DNA of 64,000 bases from Cryptosporangium minutisporangium (GTDB taxonomy: Bacteria > Actinomycetota > Actinomycetes > Mycobacteriales > Cryptosporangiaceae). The first letter of the stretch is position 1. Every line of letters starts with the position of its first letter. Below the pieces are notes generated by a model. The model had not been told where the DNA came from, ran no database searches, and worked only from the letters and a program-made list of their open reading frames with translations. The position numbers and the translations under genes are program-made. Positions 8,078-16,234 of the stretch are shown piece by piece. The DNA lies in assembly GCF_039536245.1 (NCBI RefSeq), contig NZ_BAAAYN010000031.1, positions 1 through 64,000 of the forward strand, in the 5' to 3' direction.

Positions 8078-9013
8078 GTGCGTTTCGTTCCCTTCTTCGC
8101 GGTTCTGGGGTCAGTGACCTCCCTCCAACTCGGCGCGTCTCTGGCCAGCGTGCTGTTCCCGGTGATCGGGGCGGCCGGTGCATCGGCGCTGCGGCTGACG
8201 CTCTCGGCGCTGGTGCTGGTCGCGCTGACCAGACCTCGGGTCCGATCCTGGACGCGAGGCCAGTGGCGGTCGGTGGTGCTGCTCGGGATCGCGCTGGCCG
8301 GCATGAACGGGGCGTTCTACGAGGCGGTGAGCCGCATCCCGCTCGGTGCGGCGGTGACGCTGGAGTTCCTCGGGCCGCTGGCACTGGCGACCGTCCTGTC
8401 CCGGCGCCTCCGCGACCTGCTGTGGGTGGCGCTGGCGCTGACCGGGGTCGTCGTGCTCGGTATCGAGGGGTTCGAGCAGCCGCTCACGGTCGCCGGTGTG
8501 GCATGGGCACTGGTCGCGGCCGCGTTCTGGGCGGGGTACATCCTCGCGGGTGCCCGCGTGGCCTCCGCCGACGTGGGGATGAGCGGGCTGGCGGTGGCGA
8601 GCGTCGTCGCGGGGCTGTTGACGCTGCCCATCGGGATCGTGTCGGCGGGTACCGCGCTGTTGTCGTGGCCGGTGCTGGGCATCGCCGTGGGTATGGCCGT
8701 ACTGGCCTCGGTGATCCCGTACTCGCTGGAGCTGTTCGCGCTGGGCCGGATGCCGAAGAAGTCGTTCAGCGTCCTGCTGGCGCTCGAACCCGCGGTGGCG
8801 GCGATGGCCGGTGCGGCACTGCTGGGGCAGGCCGTGGGAGTGGGAGCGGTCCTGGCGATCACGCTGGTGATCGTCGCCGCGGTGGGCGCGACGCTCACCT
8901 CTCCGCCGCGCGCGACGCCCGAGGAACCGGTGCTCCCGGAGTTCGCAGAGGTGACAACGGGTGACCGGCCGAAAGCGGTAACGGCACCGACTACTACGCT
9001 CCAACCTTGTTGA
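8078..9013 (+). CDS. EamA/DMT-superfamily exporter (RhtA-like)
   Basis: A 311-residue membrane protein with about ten hydrophobic helices in two EamA repeats (residues about 8-135 and 145-285). MNGAFYEAVSRIPLGAAVTLEFLGPL in the first repeat and VIPYSLELFALGRMPKKSFSVLLALEPAVAA in the second are characteristic of RhtA-type threonine/homoserine exporters; the substrate here is not proven. I chose GTG 8078 (GAGGCAGG 9 nt upstream); the open frame extends back to 7991 into the lysR gene. The C-terminal ~35 residues are hydrophilic. It is divergent from, and probably controlled by, the LysR regulator. A FAH-family gene follows 55 bases downstream and may be co-transcribed. Confidence 0.88.
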   Translation: MRFVPFFAVLGSVTSLQLGASLASVLFPVIGAAGASALRLTLSALVLVALTRPRVRSWTRGQWRSVVLLGIALAGMNGAFYEAVSRIPLGAAVTLEFLGPLALATVLSRRLRDLLWVALALTGVVVLGIEGFEQPLTVAGVAWALVAAAFWAGYILAGARVASADVGMSGLAVASVVAGLLTLPIGIVSAGTALLSWPVLGIAVGMAVLASVIPYSLELFALGRMPKKSFSVLLALEPAVAAMAGAALLGQAVGVGAVLAITLVIVAAVGATLTSPPRATPEEPVLPEFAEVTTGDRPKAVTAPTTTLQPC

Positions 9014-9068
9014 CGTCCGTCGTCCCGGGCCGATGCCGTCCGGGGTGACTCTCTGCGAGGAGGGGACC

Positions 9069-10031
9069 GTGTCGTTCCCGACCCATGCCGGCGAGTTCGC
9101 ACTCGGTACGTTCGCCCAGGTAGGAGGCCGCCCGTTCCCCGGCCTGGTCGCCCACGGGCGGGTGCGGGACGTCTCCGCGCTCGCTCCCACGACCCGCGAC
9201 CTGCTCGCCGACTGGGACTCCGCGCTCACCGCGCTGCGCCGACTGGCCGCCGATCCCCGCGGGAACTGGCTGGGCGGCGACACGGTGCGCGTGTTGCCGC
9301 CGCTCGAGCCCGGCCAGATCCTGCAGAGCGGCGCGAACTATCGACAGCACGTGATCGACCTGGTCGCCGCGGAGCGGGAGTCGGTGCACGGCGCGTCTCC
9401 GGAGGAGGCGCGAGCGGACGCGGCCGCGATGATGGACGCCCGGGCGGAGAGCGGAACGCCGTACCTGTTCCTGGGCTCCACCCGCGCGATGTGCGGGGCG
9501 TACGACGACATCGTGCTGCCGCGGGAAGGCGAGCAGCACGACTGGGAGCTTGAGCTCGCGGCGGTGATCGGGAGGGCAGGCAAGCGGATCCCGAGGGCGG
9601 ACGCGATGGATCACGTCGCCGGCTACACGATCTGCAACGACCTGACCACGCGAGACCGGCTCTACCGGCCGGACCTGAAGGCGATCGGCACGGACTGGTT
9701 CGTCGCGAAGAACGCGATGACTTTCCTGCCCACGGGTCCGTTCCTGGTACCGGCGGAGTTCGTCGGCGATCCGATGCAGCTGCAGATCATGTTGCGGCAC
9801 AACGACGTCGTTCGGCAGGACGAGTCGACCAAGGACATGATCTTCGACGTCGCGCGGCTGATCGAGTACGCGTCGACCGTCACCGAGCTGCGGCCGGGCG
9901 ATCTGCTGCTCACCGGCTCGCCGGCCGGCAACGGCGCGCACTGGGGAGTGTTCCTGCAGCCCGGCGACGTCCTGGAGTGCACGATCACCGGCCTCGGTGC
10001 GCAGCGCAACGTCTGCGTCGCCGAGGATTGA
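9069..10031 (+). CDS. Fumarylacetoacetate hydrolase family protein
   Basis: A 320-residue FAH-fold enzyme. GANYRQHV (about residue 88), PYLFLGSTRAMCGAYDDIVLP, and WELELAAVIGRAGKRI are the metal/substrate-binding blocks of this family (the ELELAxVIG motif carries the acidic metal ligands). AGYTICNDLTTRDRL and LLTGSPAGNGAHWGVFLQPGD complete the core. Family members cleave or decarboxylate beta-diketones and 2-oxo acids (e.g. acylpyruvate hydrolase, 2-hydroxyhepta-diene-dioate isomerase), so the substrate is open. I chose GTG 9069, with AGGAGG 5 nt upstream, over ATG 9033. It may form a two-gene unit with the exporter upstream. Confidence 0.88.
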   Translation: MSFPTHAGEFALGTFAQVGGRPFPGLVAHGRVRDVSALAPTTRDLLADWDSALTALRRLAADPRGNWLGGDTVRVLPPLEPGQILQSGANYRQHVIDLVAAERESVHGASPEEARADAAAMMDARAESGTPYLFLGSTRAMCGAYDDIVLPREGEQHDWELELAAVIGRAGKRIPRADAMDHVAGYTICNDLTTRDRLYRPDLKAIGTDWFVAKNAMTFLPTGPFLVPAEFVGDPMQLQIMLRHNDVVRQDESTKDMIFDVARLIEYASTVTELRPGDLLLTGSPAGNGAHWGVFLQPGDVLECTITGLGAQRNVCVAED

Positions 10032-10118
10032 GCACGGAGATTTTCGCCGGTTGAGGGACGGAATGCACCCATCTTGGGTTGCATGATCGACCCTCTGCGA
10101 CGGTGTACGACAGTAGCC

Positions 10119-10316
10119 ATGGGGATGCACGCGTTTCTCGGCTGTCCGGACCCGCGATGCGACTACGCGGTCCGGTTTCATGCGCCCGACCTCCTGTCGC
10201 CACCGGAGTCGCTGGTCCGGGCGTGGGCCCGCCTGCTCCAGGACGAACACCCACTCCATCCGCGTGCGCTTCCCCGTCGCCGGAGCCAGACGGTGCCGGT
10301 CATACCCGCACCCTGA
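10119..10316 (+). CDS. Possible small protein of unknown function
   Basis: A 65-codon frame in the 340-base gap between the FAH gene and the second HD gene. The first half reads like a real protein (AFLGCPDPRCDYAVRFHAP, then PPESLVRAWARLLQDEH), with a CxDPxC pair and His that could form a small metal site. The tail is Arg/Pro-rich and less convincing. There is no clear ribosome site before ATG 10119, so it might be leaderless or not expressed. No homologue is recognised. Confidence 0.3.
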   Translation: MGMHAFLGCPDPRCDYAVRFHAPDLLSPPESLVRAWARLLQDEHPLHPRALPRRRSQTVPVIPAP

Positions 10317-10373
10317 GCGTCCGCGGACGCGAATTACTCTGCCGAAGAGGTACTCGCGAGCGGGAGGTCCGGA

Positions 10374-10961
10374 GTGGTGACGACACGGTCAGATCTCGTC
10401 GCGGCCGCGCGCGAGCTCGCCGGTGAGCTGCTCGGGTTCGACTCCGAGCGGTGGCGCCACACCGCTGGTGTCGCGGAGCGGGCGGCCGAACTCGCCCCGG
10501 CGGTTCCCGCCGATGACCTGGAGTTACTGGTCGCCGGTGCGTGGCTGCACGACATCGGCTACGCGTCGACGCTGCGCGTCACCGGGTTCCACCCCCTGGA
10601 CGGCGCCGACGGCCTCCGGGACCGAGGGTGGGAGCCCCGACTGTGCGCACTCGTCGCCCACCACTCCGGCGCGCGGTTCGTCGCGGAGGACCGCGGGTTG
10701 GGCGAGGAACTCCATCGGTACGCCGAGGAGCGGTCGGCGCTGGCCGACGCTCTCACCTACGCCGACCAGACCGTCGGCCCCGACGGCCGGCGGATGGCGT
10801 TCGAGGACCGGATCGTCGACATGCTCCGGCGGCACGGCCCCAACTCGCCGAACGCGCGGGTTCATCCCCGTCGCGGCCCGTACCTCGCCGCGATCGCCGG
10901 CCGCGTCCGCACCCGCCTCGCGGTGGACGGCGCACCGCCTACCGGCGAAGTACCCAGCTGA
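10374..10961 (+). CDS. HD-domain phosphohydrolase (paralogue 2)
   Basis: A 195-residue HD-domain protein, the same length as the one at 2800-3387 and clearly its paralogue. ERWRHTAGVAERAAELAP and AGAWLHDIGYASTLRVTGFHPLDGADGL give H...HD, LVAHHSGARFVAEDRGLGEEL the second histidine pair, and DALTYADQTVGPDGRRM the last Asp. All metal ligands are intact in both copies. GTG 10374 has GGGAGG 6 nt upstream; a GTG at 10377 is equally possible. It overlaps the convergent hotdog-protein gene by 23 bases. The substrate is unknown. Confidence 0.82.
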   Translation: MVTTRSDLVAAARELAGELLGFDSERWRHTAGVAERAAELAPAVPADDLELLVAGAWLHDIGYASTLRVTGFHPLDGADGLRDRGWEPRLCALVAHHSGARFVAEDRGLGEELHRYAEERSALADALTYADQTVGPDGRRMAFEDRIVDMLRRHGPNSPNARVHPRRGPYLAAIAGRVRTRLAVDGAPPTGEVPS

Positions 10962-11388
10962 ACGTCGCCCTGCTCACGACCGTGCCGTCCGCCGCGCGCG
11001 CCTCGGCCGTCGTCTCCAGGGCCAGCTTCCGGCCGTCGCCGTCCACCAGCGCGCGCAGCTTCGCCCGCTGTTCCACAGTCAACGACGACGTTCCGGTCAG
11101 GACGCCTCGGGCCGGCGCCAGGAAGTCCAGCGACACCGAGCGAGCGACAGTGGTCACCGTCGCCAGGTGGTCCTCGGTCAGGTGGCCGAGGACGGCGCCG
11201 AGCGCCGCGGCGTCGAGGAGGCCCAGCAGGGGGCCGGCCTGCACGGCGCCGTACGGGTTGCGGAGGCGTGCGTCGTCCGGCAGCTCGACCTCCGCGCCGT
11301 TCGGGTCGATCGTGCGTACTCGGAGACCGATCAGGGCGTTGGCCGGGACGTCTTCCAGGGCCTTCGCGGCCCACGCAAACGGCGTCAC
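10939..11388 (-). CDS. Hotdog-fold thioesterase-like protein (DUF4442/PaaI type)
   Basis: A 149-residue protein with the hotdog pattern of DUF4442/PaaI proteins: a short N-terminal helix, IGLRVRTIDPNGAEVELPDD, RNPYGAVQAGPLLGLLDAAALGAVLGHL (the central helix), then strands VSLDFLAPARGVLTGTSSL and ALETTAEARAADGTVVSRATFSWVL. RNPYG..QAG resembles the HN.YG..HGG turn of DUF4442 but lacks the usual catalytic Asp/His pair. Acyl-CoA thioesterase activity is therefore possible but unproven. The start is a GTG. It is divergent from moeA. Confidence 0.7.
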   Translation of the reverse strand: MTPFAWAAKALEDVPANALIGLRVRTIDPNGAEVELPDDARLRNPYGAVQAGPLLGLLDAAALGAVLGHLTEDHLATVTTVARSVSLDFLAPARGVLTGTSSLTVEQRAKLRALVDGDGRKLALETTAEARAADGTVVSRATFSWVLRR

Positions 11389-11489
11389 CAGCCCAGCTCA
11401 ACACGCTCAGCGGGCCGCCGGGTGAACAGGGATGGACACCTCGATGCGCGTCTGGCCGCATGCTGTAGACACTGATCGATCGGGATGAG

Positions 11490-12659
11490 GTGGACGTGAC
11501 GCACGCGGAGGCGCGCACGGTGACCGGATGGAGCGCGGCCCGCGCACTCGCGCGCACGCTCGCCGAGCCGGTCGACGTCGAGAGCGTGCCGCTCGCGCTC
11601 GCCGCCGGACGGGTACTCGCCGCGGACGTTCGTTCCCGTACCCGCGTGCCCGGCTTCGACACCGCGGCGATGGACGGGTACGCCGTGGCCGGTCCGGGGC
11701 CGTGGCGAGTGACCGGCCGGGTTCTCGCCGGAGCCGCGGCGCCGGGTGTCGTCGAGCCGGGAACCGCGGTCGAGATCGCGACCGGCGCGCCGGTGCCGGA
11801 CGGCTCCGATGCGGTGGTGCCGTACGAGGACGTTCGCTGCGGTGAGGGCCTGGTGGAGGCGCCTCCTCCCCGGCGGATCCACATCCGTCGAGCCGGCGAG
11901 GATCTCCGGCCCGGGGACGTGCTCGCGACCGCCGGGCGGGACGTGACCTCGCCGCTGGTCGGGCTGCTCGCGCAGGGCGGTACCGACGTGGTTCCGGTCC
12001 GGCGCCGCCCGTCCGTTCGGCTGGTGGTCACCGGCGACGAGGTCGTGCAGGCCGGGCTGCCCGGCGCCGGTCAGGTGCGGGACGCGCTCGGGCCGCTCGT
12101 CATCGCGCTGGCGGAGCGGGCCGGAGCGTCCACTCCGGAGCTCGTCCCGGTGCCGGACGACCGGGACCGGCTACGCGCCACCCTGATCGCCGACGGAGCC
12201 GACGTCCTCGTCGTGACCGGCTCGTCGTCGGTCGGGCGCGCCGACCACCTGCACGCGGTGCTGGCCGACCTGGACGCGGTCCGGCACGTCGACGGGGTGG
12301 CTTGTCGGCCCGGCCATCCGCAGCTGCTGGCCCGGCTGCCGGACGGCCGCTGGGTGGTCGGGCTGCCCGGCAACCCGTTCGCGGGCCTGGTCGGCTGCGT
12401 CACGCTGCTGGCTCCGCTGCTGGATGGGCTGCTCGGCCGCGTCGAGCGGCCTCCGGTCCGGGTTCGGCTGGCCGGTGATGCCCAGCCGCCGGGGGCGGTG
12501 ACCCGCCTGCTTCCGGTGCGGGTCACCGACGGTGCTGCCGTTCCGGTGGCGGACGCCGGACCGGCGCGGTTGCGGGCGGCAGCCGACGCCGACGGCGTGG
12601 CAGTGCTGGAGCCGGGCTGGCAGCCCGATTCCCCCGTCGAGGTACTGCACTTCCCGTGA
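11490..12659 (+). CDS. moeA: Molybdopterin molybdotransferase MoeA
   Basis: A 389-residue MoeA-family protein that inserts molybdate into adenylated molybdopterin. Family marks: LALAAGRVLAADVRSRTRVPGFDTAAMDGYAV (the PxFDxSxMDGYA block, residues ~36-66), VEIATGAPVPDGSDAVVPYED (TGAxxPxGADAVVxxE), IHIRRAGEDLRPGDVL, VRLVVTGDEVV, VLVVTGSSSVGRADHL (TGGxSVGxxD; the second Gly is Ser here), and WVVGLPGNPFAGLVGCVTLLAPLL (LPGNPVxA). GTG 11490 or GTG 11496 could be the start. It is shorter at the C-terminal domain than E. coli MoeA but complete in motifs. There are no other molybdenum cofactor genes in the window. The odd Ser in the SVG block may mean a divergent paralogue. Confidence 0.85.
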   Translation: MDVTHAEARTVTGWSAARALARTLAEPVDVESVPLALAAGRVLAADVRSRTRVPGFDTAAMDGYAVAGPGPWRVTGRVLAGAAAPGVVEPGTAVEIATGAPVPDGSDAVVPYEDVRCGEGLVEAPPPRRIHIRRAGEDLRPGDVLATAGRDVTSPLVGLLAQGGTDVVPVRRRPSVRLVVTGDEVVQAGLPGAGQVRDALGPLVIALAERAGASTPELVPVPDDRDRLRATLIADGADVLVVTGSSSVGRADHLHAVLADLDAVRHVDGVACRPGHPQLLARLPDGRWVVGLPGNPFAGLVGCVTLLAPLLDGLLGRVERPPVRVRLAGDAQPPGAVTRLLPVRVTDGAAVPVADAGPARLRAAADADGVAVLEPGWQPDSPVEVLHFP

Positions 12660-12702
12660 GCCCGGGGGGCCACCTCCCGGCCGCGCCGCCCCACGGAGGC
12701 GA

Positions 12703-12800
12703 GTTTCGGGAAGGCCGCCGTTCCCGCGCCGCCCAGGGGCGGGTTTTCGGGAAGGCCACCGCTGGGCCGCTGCCCGGGGGCGGATTTTCGGGAAAATGAC
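12703..12800. repeat. Three-unit ~41-bp intergenic repeat, array A
   Basis: Three copies of a core TTTTCGGGAAGGCCACC-like sequence lie 41 bp apart (TCGGG at 12706, 12747 and 12788) between the convergent moeA and methyltransferase genes. The same core, at the same spacing and copy number, recurs at 26623-26719. The copies within an array are diverged; the third has TTTTCGGGAAAATGACC. The short GC-rich spacers can fold into weak hairpins. The function is unknown; it might serve as a transcription stop or a protein-binding array. Confidence 0.7.
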
Positions 12801-12825
12801 CGCGCCTGGCGCGCGGACGGGCGGC

Positions 12826-13791
12826 TCAGGTGCGGGTCGCGACGGCTAGGAAGCGCTCGGCGGCGTCCTCGTAGCGGTCGAGTCGCCAGCCGGTGTCCGC
12901 GGTGGACGCCCGCAACGGCGCCTCGGCGAGCGGCTCGTCCGGGCGCAGCGACCGGCCGTGGCGCGCGGCGAGCGCTGCCCGCCCGGTCGAGTGGAAGAGT
13001 ACGAGCCGGCCTCCGGGACGGGTGATCCGTGCGAGTTCGCGGAGCCCGGCGTCCGGATCGGGCAGGTGCATGAGGAGTCCGGCGGCGAAGACGCCGTCGG
13101 CGGACGCATCCGCGAACGGGAGGCGGCAGGCGTCGGCCAGCACCAGCGACGCGTGCTCGGTGACGCTGCGGGCCCGGGCCTCGGCGAGCATCTCCGGCGT
13201 GAGGTCGAGACCCACGACGACGCCGTCCGGGCCGACCGCGGAGCGCAGAGAGGGCAGCGCACGTCCGGTACCGCACCCGACGTCGACCAGCAGCCCGCCC
13301 GGCCGAAACCCGGCTTCGGCGACCGCGACGGCGTACGCGGGCAGGTCGTCGCCGAATCGGCGGTCCCAGGTCGACGCCTTCGCCGCGAAGAACGCGCGCG
13401 ACTCGGTCAGGTGCCAGCGATCGGACGTGGACAACCGGTCCGCGACCCGCCGGATCACCGGCCACGCCGGGTCACGCAGATCAACGACGATGTCGGCGTC
13501 CTCGGCGCGGTCGGCCCCGGGCGGCCCGCCGCGCAGCCGAACCACCACGTCCGCCGCTGCCAGGAGCCCCGCCCCGCCGGCCTCCACATCGGCCGACCCA
13601 CCGACCAGCACGTCGGCCGCGCTCGTCACCGCCGCCAGCCGCTCGGCGAACACCTCGGCGCCGACGCCGCCGACGACCACGGTGGCCCCGGCGGGCACCA
13701 CCTCGGACAGGCAGCGCAGCACCGCACTCCAGCGCTGCTGCTGAGTCTCGGTCAGCGCGGCCCACTCGGCATCGACCATGGGCACCATCAT
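12826..13791 (-). CDS. SAM-dependent methyltransferase (class I)
   Basis: A 321-residue protein with a variable N-terminal half (residues 1-130) and a class I methyltransferase core. FFAAKASTWDRRFGDDLPAYA precedes LLVDVGCGTGRALPSL (motif I), VVVGLDLTPEMLAEARAR (acidic end of strand 2), LVLADACRLPFADASADGVFAAGLLMHLPD (motifs II/III) and ELARITRPGGRLVLFHSTGR. The substrate is unknown. I chose ATG 13791, because it overlaps the TGA of the upstream regulator gene (ATGA), giving translational coupling; ATG 13779 is an alternative. The long open frame to 14001 is only the antisense of the regulator. It forms a two-gene operon with the GlxA-type regulator. Confidence 0.85.
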   Translation of the reverse strand: MMVPMVDAEWAALTETQQQRWSAVLRCLSEVVPAGATVVVGGVGAEVFAERLAAVTSAADVLVGGSADVEAGGAGLLAAADVVVRLRGGPPGADRAEDADIVVDLRDPAWPVIRRVADRLSTSDRWHLTESRAFFAAKASTWDRRFGDDLPAYAVAVAEAGFRPGGLLVDVGCGTGRALPSLRSAVGPDGVVVGLDLTPEMLAEARARSVTEHASLVLADACRLPFADASADGVFAAGLLMHLPDPDAGLRELARITRPGGRLVLFHSTGRAALAARHGRSLRPDEPLAEAPLRASTADTGWRLDRYEDAAERFLAVATRT

Positions 13792-14777
13792 GCCGGTGTC
13801 CGGCGCACCTCCCGGCCGCCCCGGGCTCGGTAGCGGAACACGTGCCGGTAGGTCTGCGGCGACACCTCGACCAGGCGCTGGAAGTGGTGCCGGAAGTTCG
13901 CGGGCGTTCCGAATCCGGCCAGTCGGGCGATCCGCTCGACCGGTTCGTCGGTGGTCTCCAGCAGCTCCTGGGCCCGGCGGACCCGCTGCTCGACCAGCCA
14001 CTGCAGCGGCGTGGCGCCGAGCGTCGTCCGGAAGCGCCTGGCGAACGTCGTCGGGCTCAGGTGGGCCTGCCGGGCCAGGTCGGCGACGGTGAGTGGCTGG
14101 TCGAGTCGCTCCTCGGCCCAGGCCAGCACCGGACCGAGGTCGTCGGGCTTGCGGGCGGCGATCGGCGTCGGGTGCTGGGCCTGGCTGCCCTGCCTGGGCG
14201 GCGGGACCACCATCCGTCGGGCCACCTCGGCGGCCACCGCCGATCCGTAATCACGCCGGACGATGTGCAGGCAGAGGTCGATGGCCGCGGCTGTGCCCGC
14301 ACTGGTCAGCAGGTTGCCGTCGTCGACGTAGAGCACGGTCGGATCCACCTGGACCCGGGGGAACCGGTGCGCGAAGTCCAGCGCGTTCATCCAGTGGGCG
14401 GTCGCCCGGCGGCCGTCGAGGAGACCGGCGGCGGCGAGCACGTACGCACCGGCGCAGAACGACACGATCCGCTTCCCGTCCCGGTGCGCGCGGCGCAAGG
14501 CGTCCAGCAGCGGCTCCGGCGGAGCGAGCTGGGTCGTCCGGTGGACGCCCGGCACCAGCACGGTGTCGGCCGCCACCAGGTCGTCGAGGTCGTACTTGGT
14601 GTCGACGGACAGCCCGGCCGCCGTCCGCAGCGGTCCCGGCTCCGCGGCGCAGAGGCGCAGCTCGTACCAGGGGTCGACGAGATCACTGCGGTCCAGTCCG
14701 AAGACCTCGCACGCCACCGCAAGCTCGAAAACGGGCAGGGAGTCGGTCACCGCCACTGCTACGACGTGCGGGCCCAT
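13788..14777 (-). CDS. GlxA-type AraC family regulator
   Basis: A 329-residue regulator with an N-terminal DJ-1/PfpI-like domain (VVAVAVTDSLPVFELAVACEVFG..., with the nucleophile-elbow region RIVSFCAGAYVLAAAGLLDGRRATAHW, residues ~110-135) and a C-terminal AraC pair of HTHs (AEERLDQPLTVADLARQAHLSPTTFARRFR, then ARLAGFGTPANFRHHFQRLVEVSPQTYRH). The Cys in FCAGA is in place but such GlxA-type domains usually sense ligands rather than act as enzymes. It ends overlapping the methyltransferase start, and its start is 70 bases from the divergent amino-acid permease, which it may control. Confidence 0.9.
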   Translation of the reverse strand: MGPHVVAVAVTDSLPVFELAVACEVFGLDRSDLVDPWYELRLCAAEPGPLRTAAGLSVDTKYDLDDLVAADTVLVPGVHRTTQLAPPEPLLDALRRAHRDGKRIVSFCAGAYVLAAAGLLDGRRATAHWMNALDFAHRFPRVQVDPTVLYVDDGNLLTSAGTAAAIDLCLHIVRRDYGSAVAAEVARRMVVPPPRQGSQAQHPTPIAARKPDDLGPVLAWAEERLDQPLTVADLARQAHLSPTTFARRFRTTLGATPLQWLVEQRVRRAQELLETTDEPVERIARLAGFGTPANFRHHFQRLVEVSPQTYRHVFRYRARGGREVRRTPA

Positions 14778-14847
14778 GGCAGAAATTTAGCGCAGTCCGC
14801 TGCTAATCGTCCTGGTCGCGATAACGGCATCCCCCGAGGGTTGCGGC

Positions 14848-16128
14848 ATGACCGGAAAAGGCAGGCTCTCCCTCGCCCACGGCACCGCGCTGTACGTCGG
14901 CGCGGTCCTCGGCACCGGCGTCATCGCCCTGCCGGCGCTGGCGGCCGAGGTCTCCGGCCCGGCGTCGCTACTGGCCTGGCTGTTGCTCGTAGTTGCGTCG
15001 GCGCCGCTGGCCGCTGCGTTCGCCGCGCTCGGCGCGCGGTACCCGGACGCGGGTGGAGTCTCGACCTACGCCCGGCTGGCGTTCGGCGCGCGGGCCGCCA
15101 CCATCGTCGGCTGGTGCTTCTACTTCGCGGTGCCGCCGGGCGCTTCGGCCGCGGCGCTGTTCGCCGGCGCCTACGTCGAGGCGGCGATCGGGGGCGGTAC
15201 CACCACGATTGCGATCACCGCGGTGGTGATGATCGTGGGGATCGGCGGAACCAACGCGTTCGGGGTCCAGCTGTCCGGGCGCGTGCAGTTCGGCCTCTCC
15301 GTGCTGCTCGTGACGTTCCTGCTGGTCGCCGTCGTGCTGGCGATCCCGCACCTGGAGTCGGCGAACCTACGTCCGTTCGCGCCGCACGGCTGGACCGCGA
15401 TCGGGCCGACCGCCGCGCTACTGGTCTGGAGCTTCGTCGGCTGGGAGGCGATCACCCACCTCACCGCGGAGTTCCGTCGACCGGCCCGCGACCTGCCCCG
15501 GGCCACCGCGGCGGCCGTCGTCATCGTCGGCGTGCTCTACCTCGCGGTCGCGTTCGCGGTGGTCGGCGTGCTCGGGCCGGCCGCCGGAGCGTCCACCGCA
15601 CCGCTCGGCGAGGTGCTGGCCGCTGCGCTCGGCGGAAACGCCCGGGTGTTGGCGGCGGTCGCGGCGGTGCTCCTGACGTTCGGCGCGATCAACGCCTACT
15701 TCGCCGGTGCGGCGAAGCTCGGCGCCGCACTCGGGCGGGACGGGGCGCTGCCGCCCTGGATCGCGCAGGGCAGCCGCGCGGGTGAGGTCCCTCGGCGCAG
15801 CCTGGGCGTTTTGGTCGCCGGCGTCCTGGTGGCGCTCGCCGGAACCCTCGCCGCCGGAATCGGTCCCCGACCGCTGGTGCTGGTCACCACCGGACTGTTC
15901 GTCACGGTGTACGCGGTCGGCGTCGCGGCTGCCGTGAAGCTCCTGCCGACCGGCGGCCGCGCCTGGCTCACCGCGGTGGCCGCGCTCGGCATCGTCCTGG
16001 TGCTCACCGCGTTGACCGGCCGTTACCTGGCCTGGGCCGCCGTGGTCACGGCCGGTGCGCTGCTCTACGTCCGCCTACGCCCGAGTAACGAAGCGGAAGC
16101 CGAACCGGAGAAAGCACCGCAAACGTAG
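14848..16128 (+). CDS. APC-family amino acid permease
   Basis: A 426-residue integral membrane protein with about 12 helices. LSLAHGTALYVGAVLGTGVIALPALAAE at the N-terminus is the helix-1 GxGI-type unwound region of APC transporters. ALGARYPDAGGVSTYARLAFG, WSFVGWEAITHLTAEFRRPARDLPRA (helix 6 region) and AINAYFAGAAKLGAALGRDGALPPW are typical of YjeH-like amino-acid exporters/permeases. The substrate cannot be read from sequence. A strong hairpin follows its stop (16176-16204). Divergent from the GlxA-type regulator. Confidence 0.88.
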   Translation: MTGKGRLSLAHGTALYVGAVLGTGVIALPALAAEVSGPASLLAWLLLVVASAPLAAAFAALGARYPDAGGVSTYARLAFGARAATIVGWCFYFAVPPGASAAALFAGAYVEAAIGGGTTTIAITAVVMIVGIGGTNAFGVQLSGRVQFGLSVLLVTFLLVAVVLAIPHLESANLRPFAPHGWTAIGPTAALLVWSFVGWEAITHLTAEFRRPARDLPRATAAAVVIVGVLYLAVAFAVVGVLGPAAGASTAPLGEVLAAALGGNARVLAAVAAVLLTFGAINAYFAGAAKLGAALGRDGALPPWIAQGSRAGEVPRRSLGVLVAGVLVALAGTLAAGIGPRPLVLVTTGLFVTVYAVGVAAAVKLLPTGGRAWLTAVAALGIVLVLTALTGRYLAWAAVVTAGALLYVRLRPSNEAEAEPEKAPQT

Positions 16129-16175
16129 ACCGGCAGGATTGCCGACGCGAAGGGTGCCCTCACTCGCCGAGACTT

Positions 16176-16204
16176 CCACCGGGCCGCCAGGGGCGGCCCG
16201 GTGG
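16176..16204 (+). terminator. Hairpin terminator after permease gene
   Basis: A perfect 13-bp stem (CCACCGGGCCGCC and complement) with a 3-nt loop starts 48 bases after the permease stop and is followed by CTTGTT. It ends about 30 bases before the next start codon on the same strand, so it separates two transcription units. Confidence 0.75.
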
Positions 16205-16234
16205 CTTGTTCGCCTGGCCGGAGGAGACGGGGAG

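Noticed and set aside
10074-10316. Longer version of the small frame starting at 10074
   Set aside because: The first 15 codons (basic and Cys-containing) lack a ribosome site and look like read-through; only the part from 10119 resembles a protein, and even that is weak.
12826-14001. A 70-codon N-terminal extension of the methyltransferase
   Set aside because: It overlaps the well-supported GlxA-type regulator in another frame; the ATGA overlap at 13791 marks the start.
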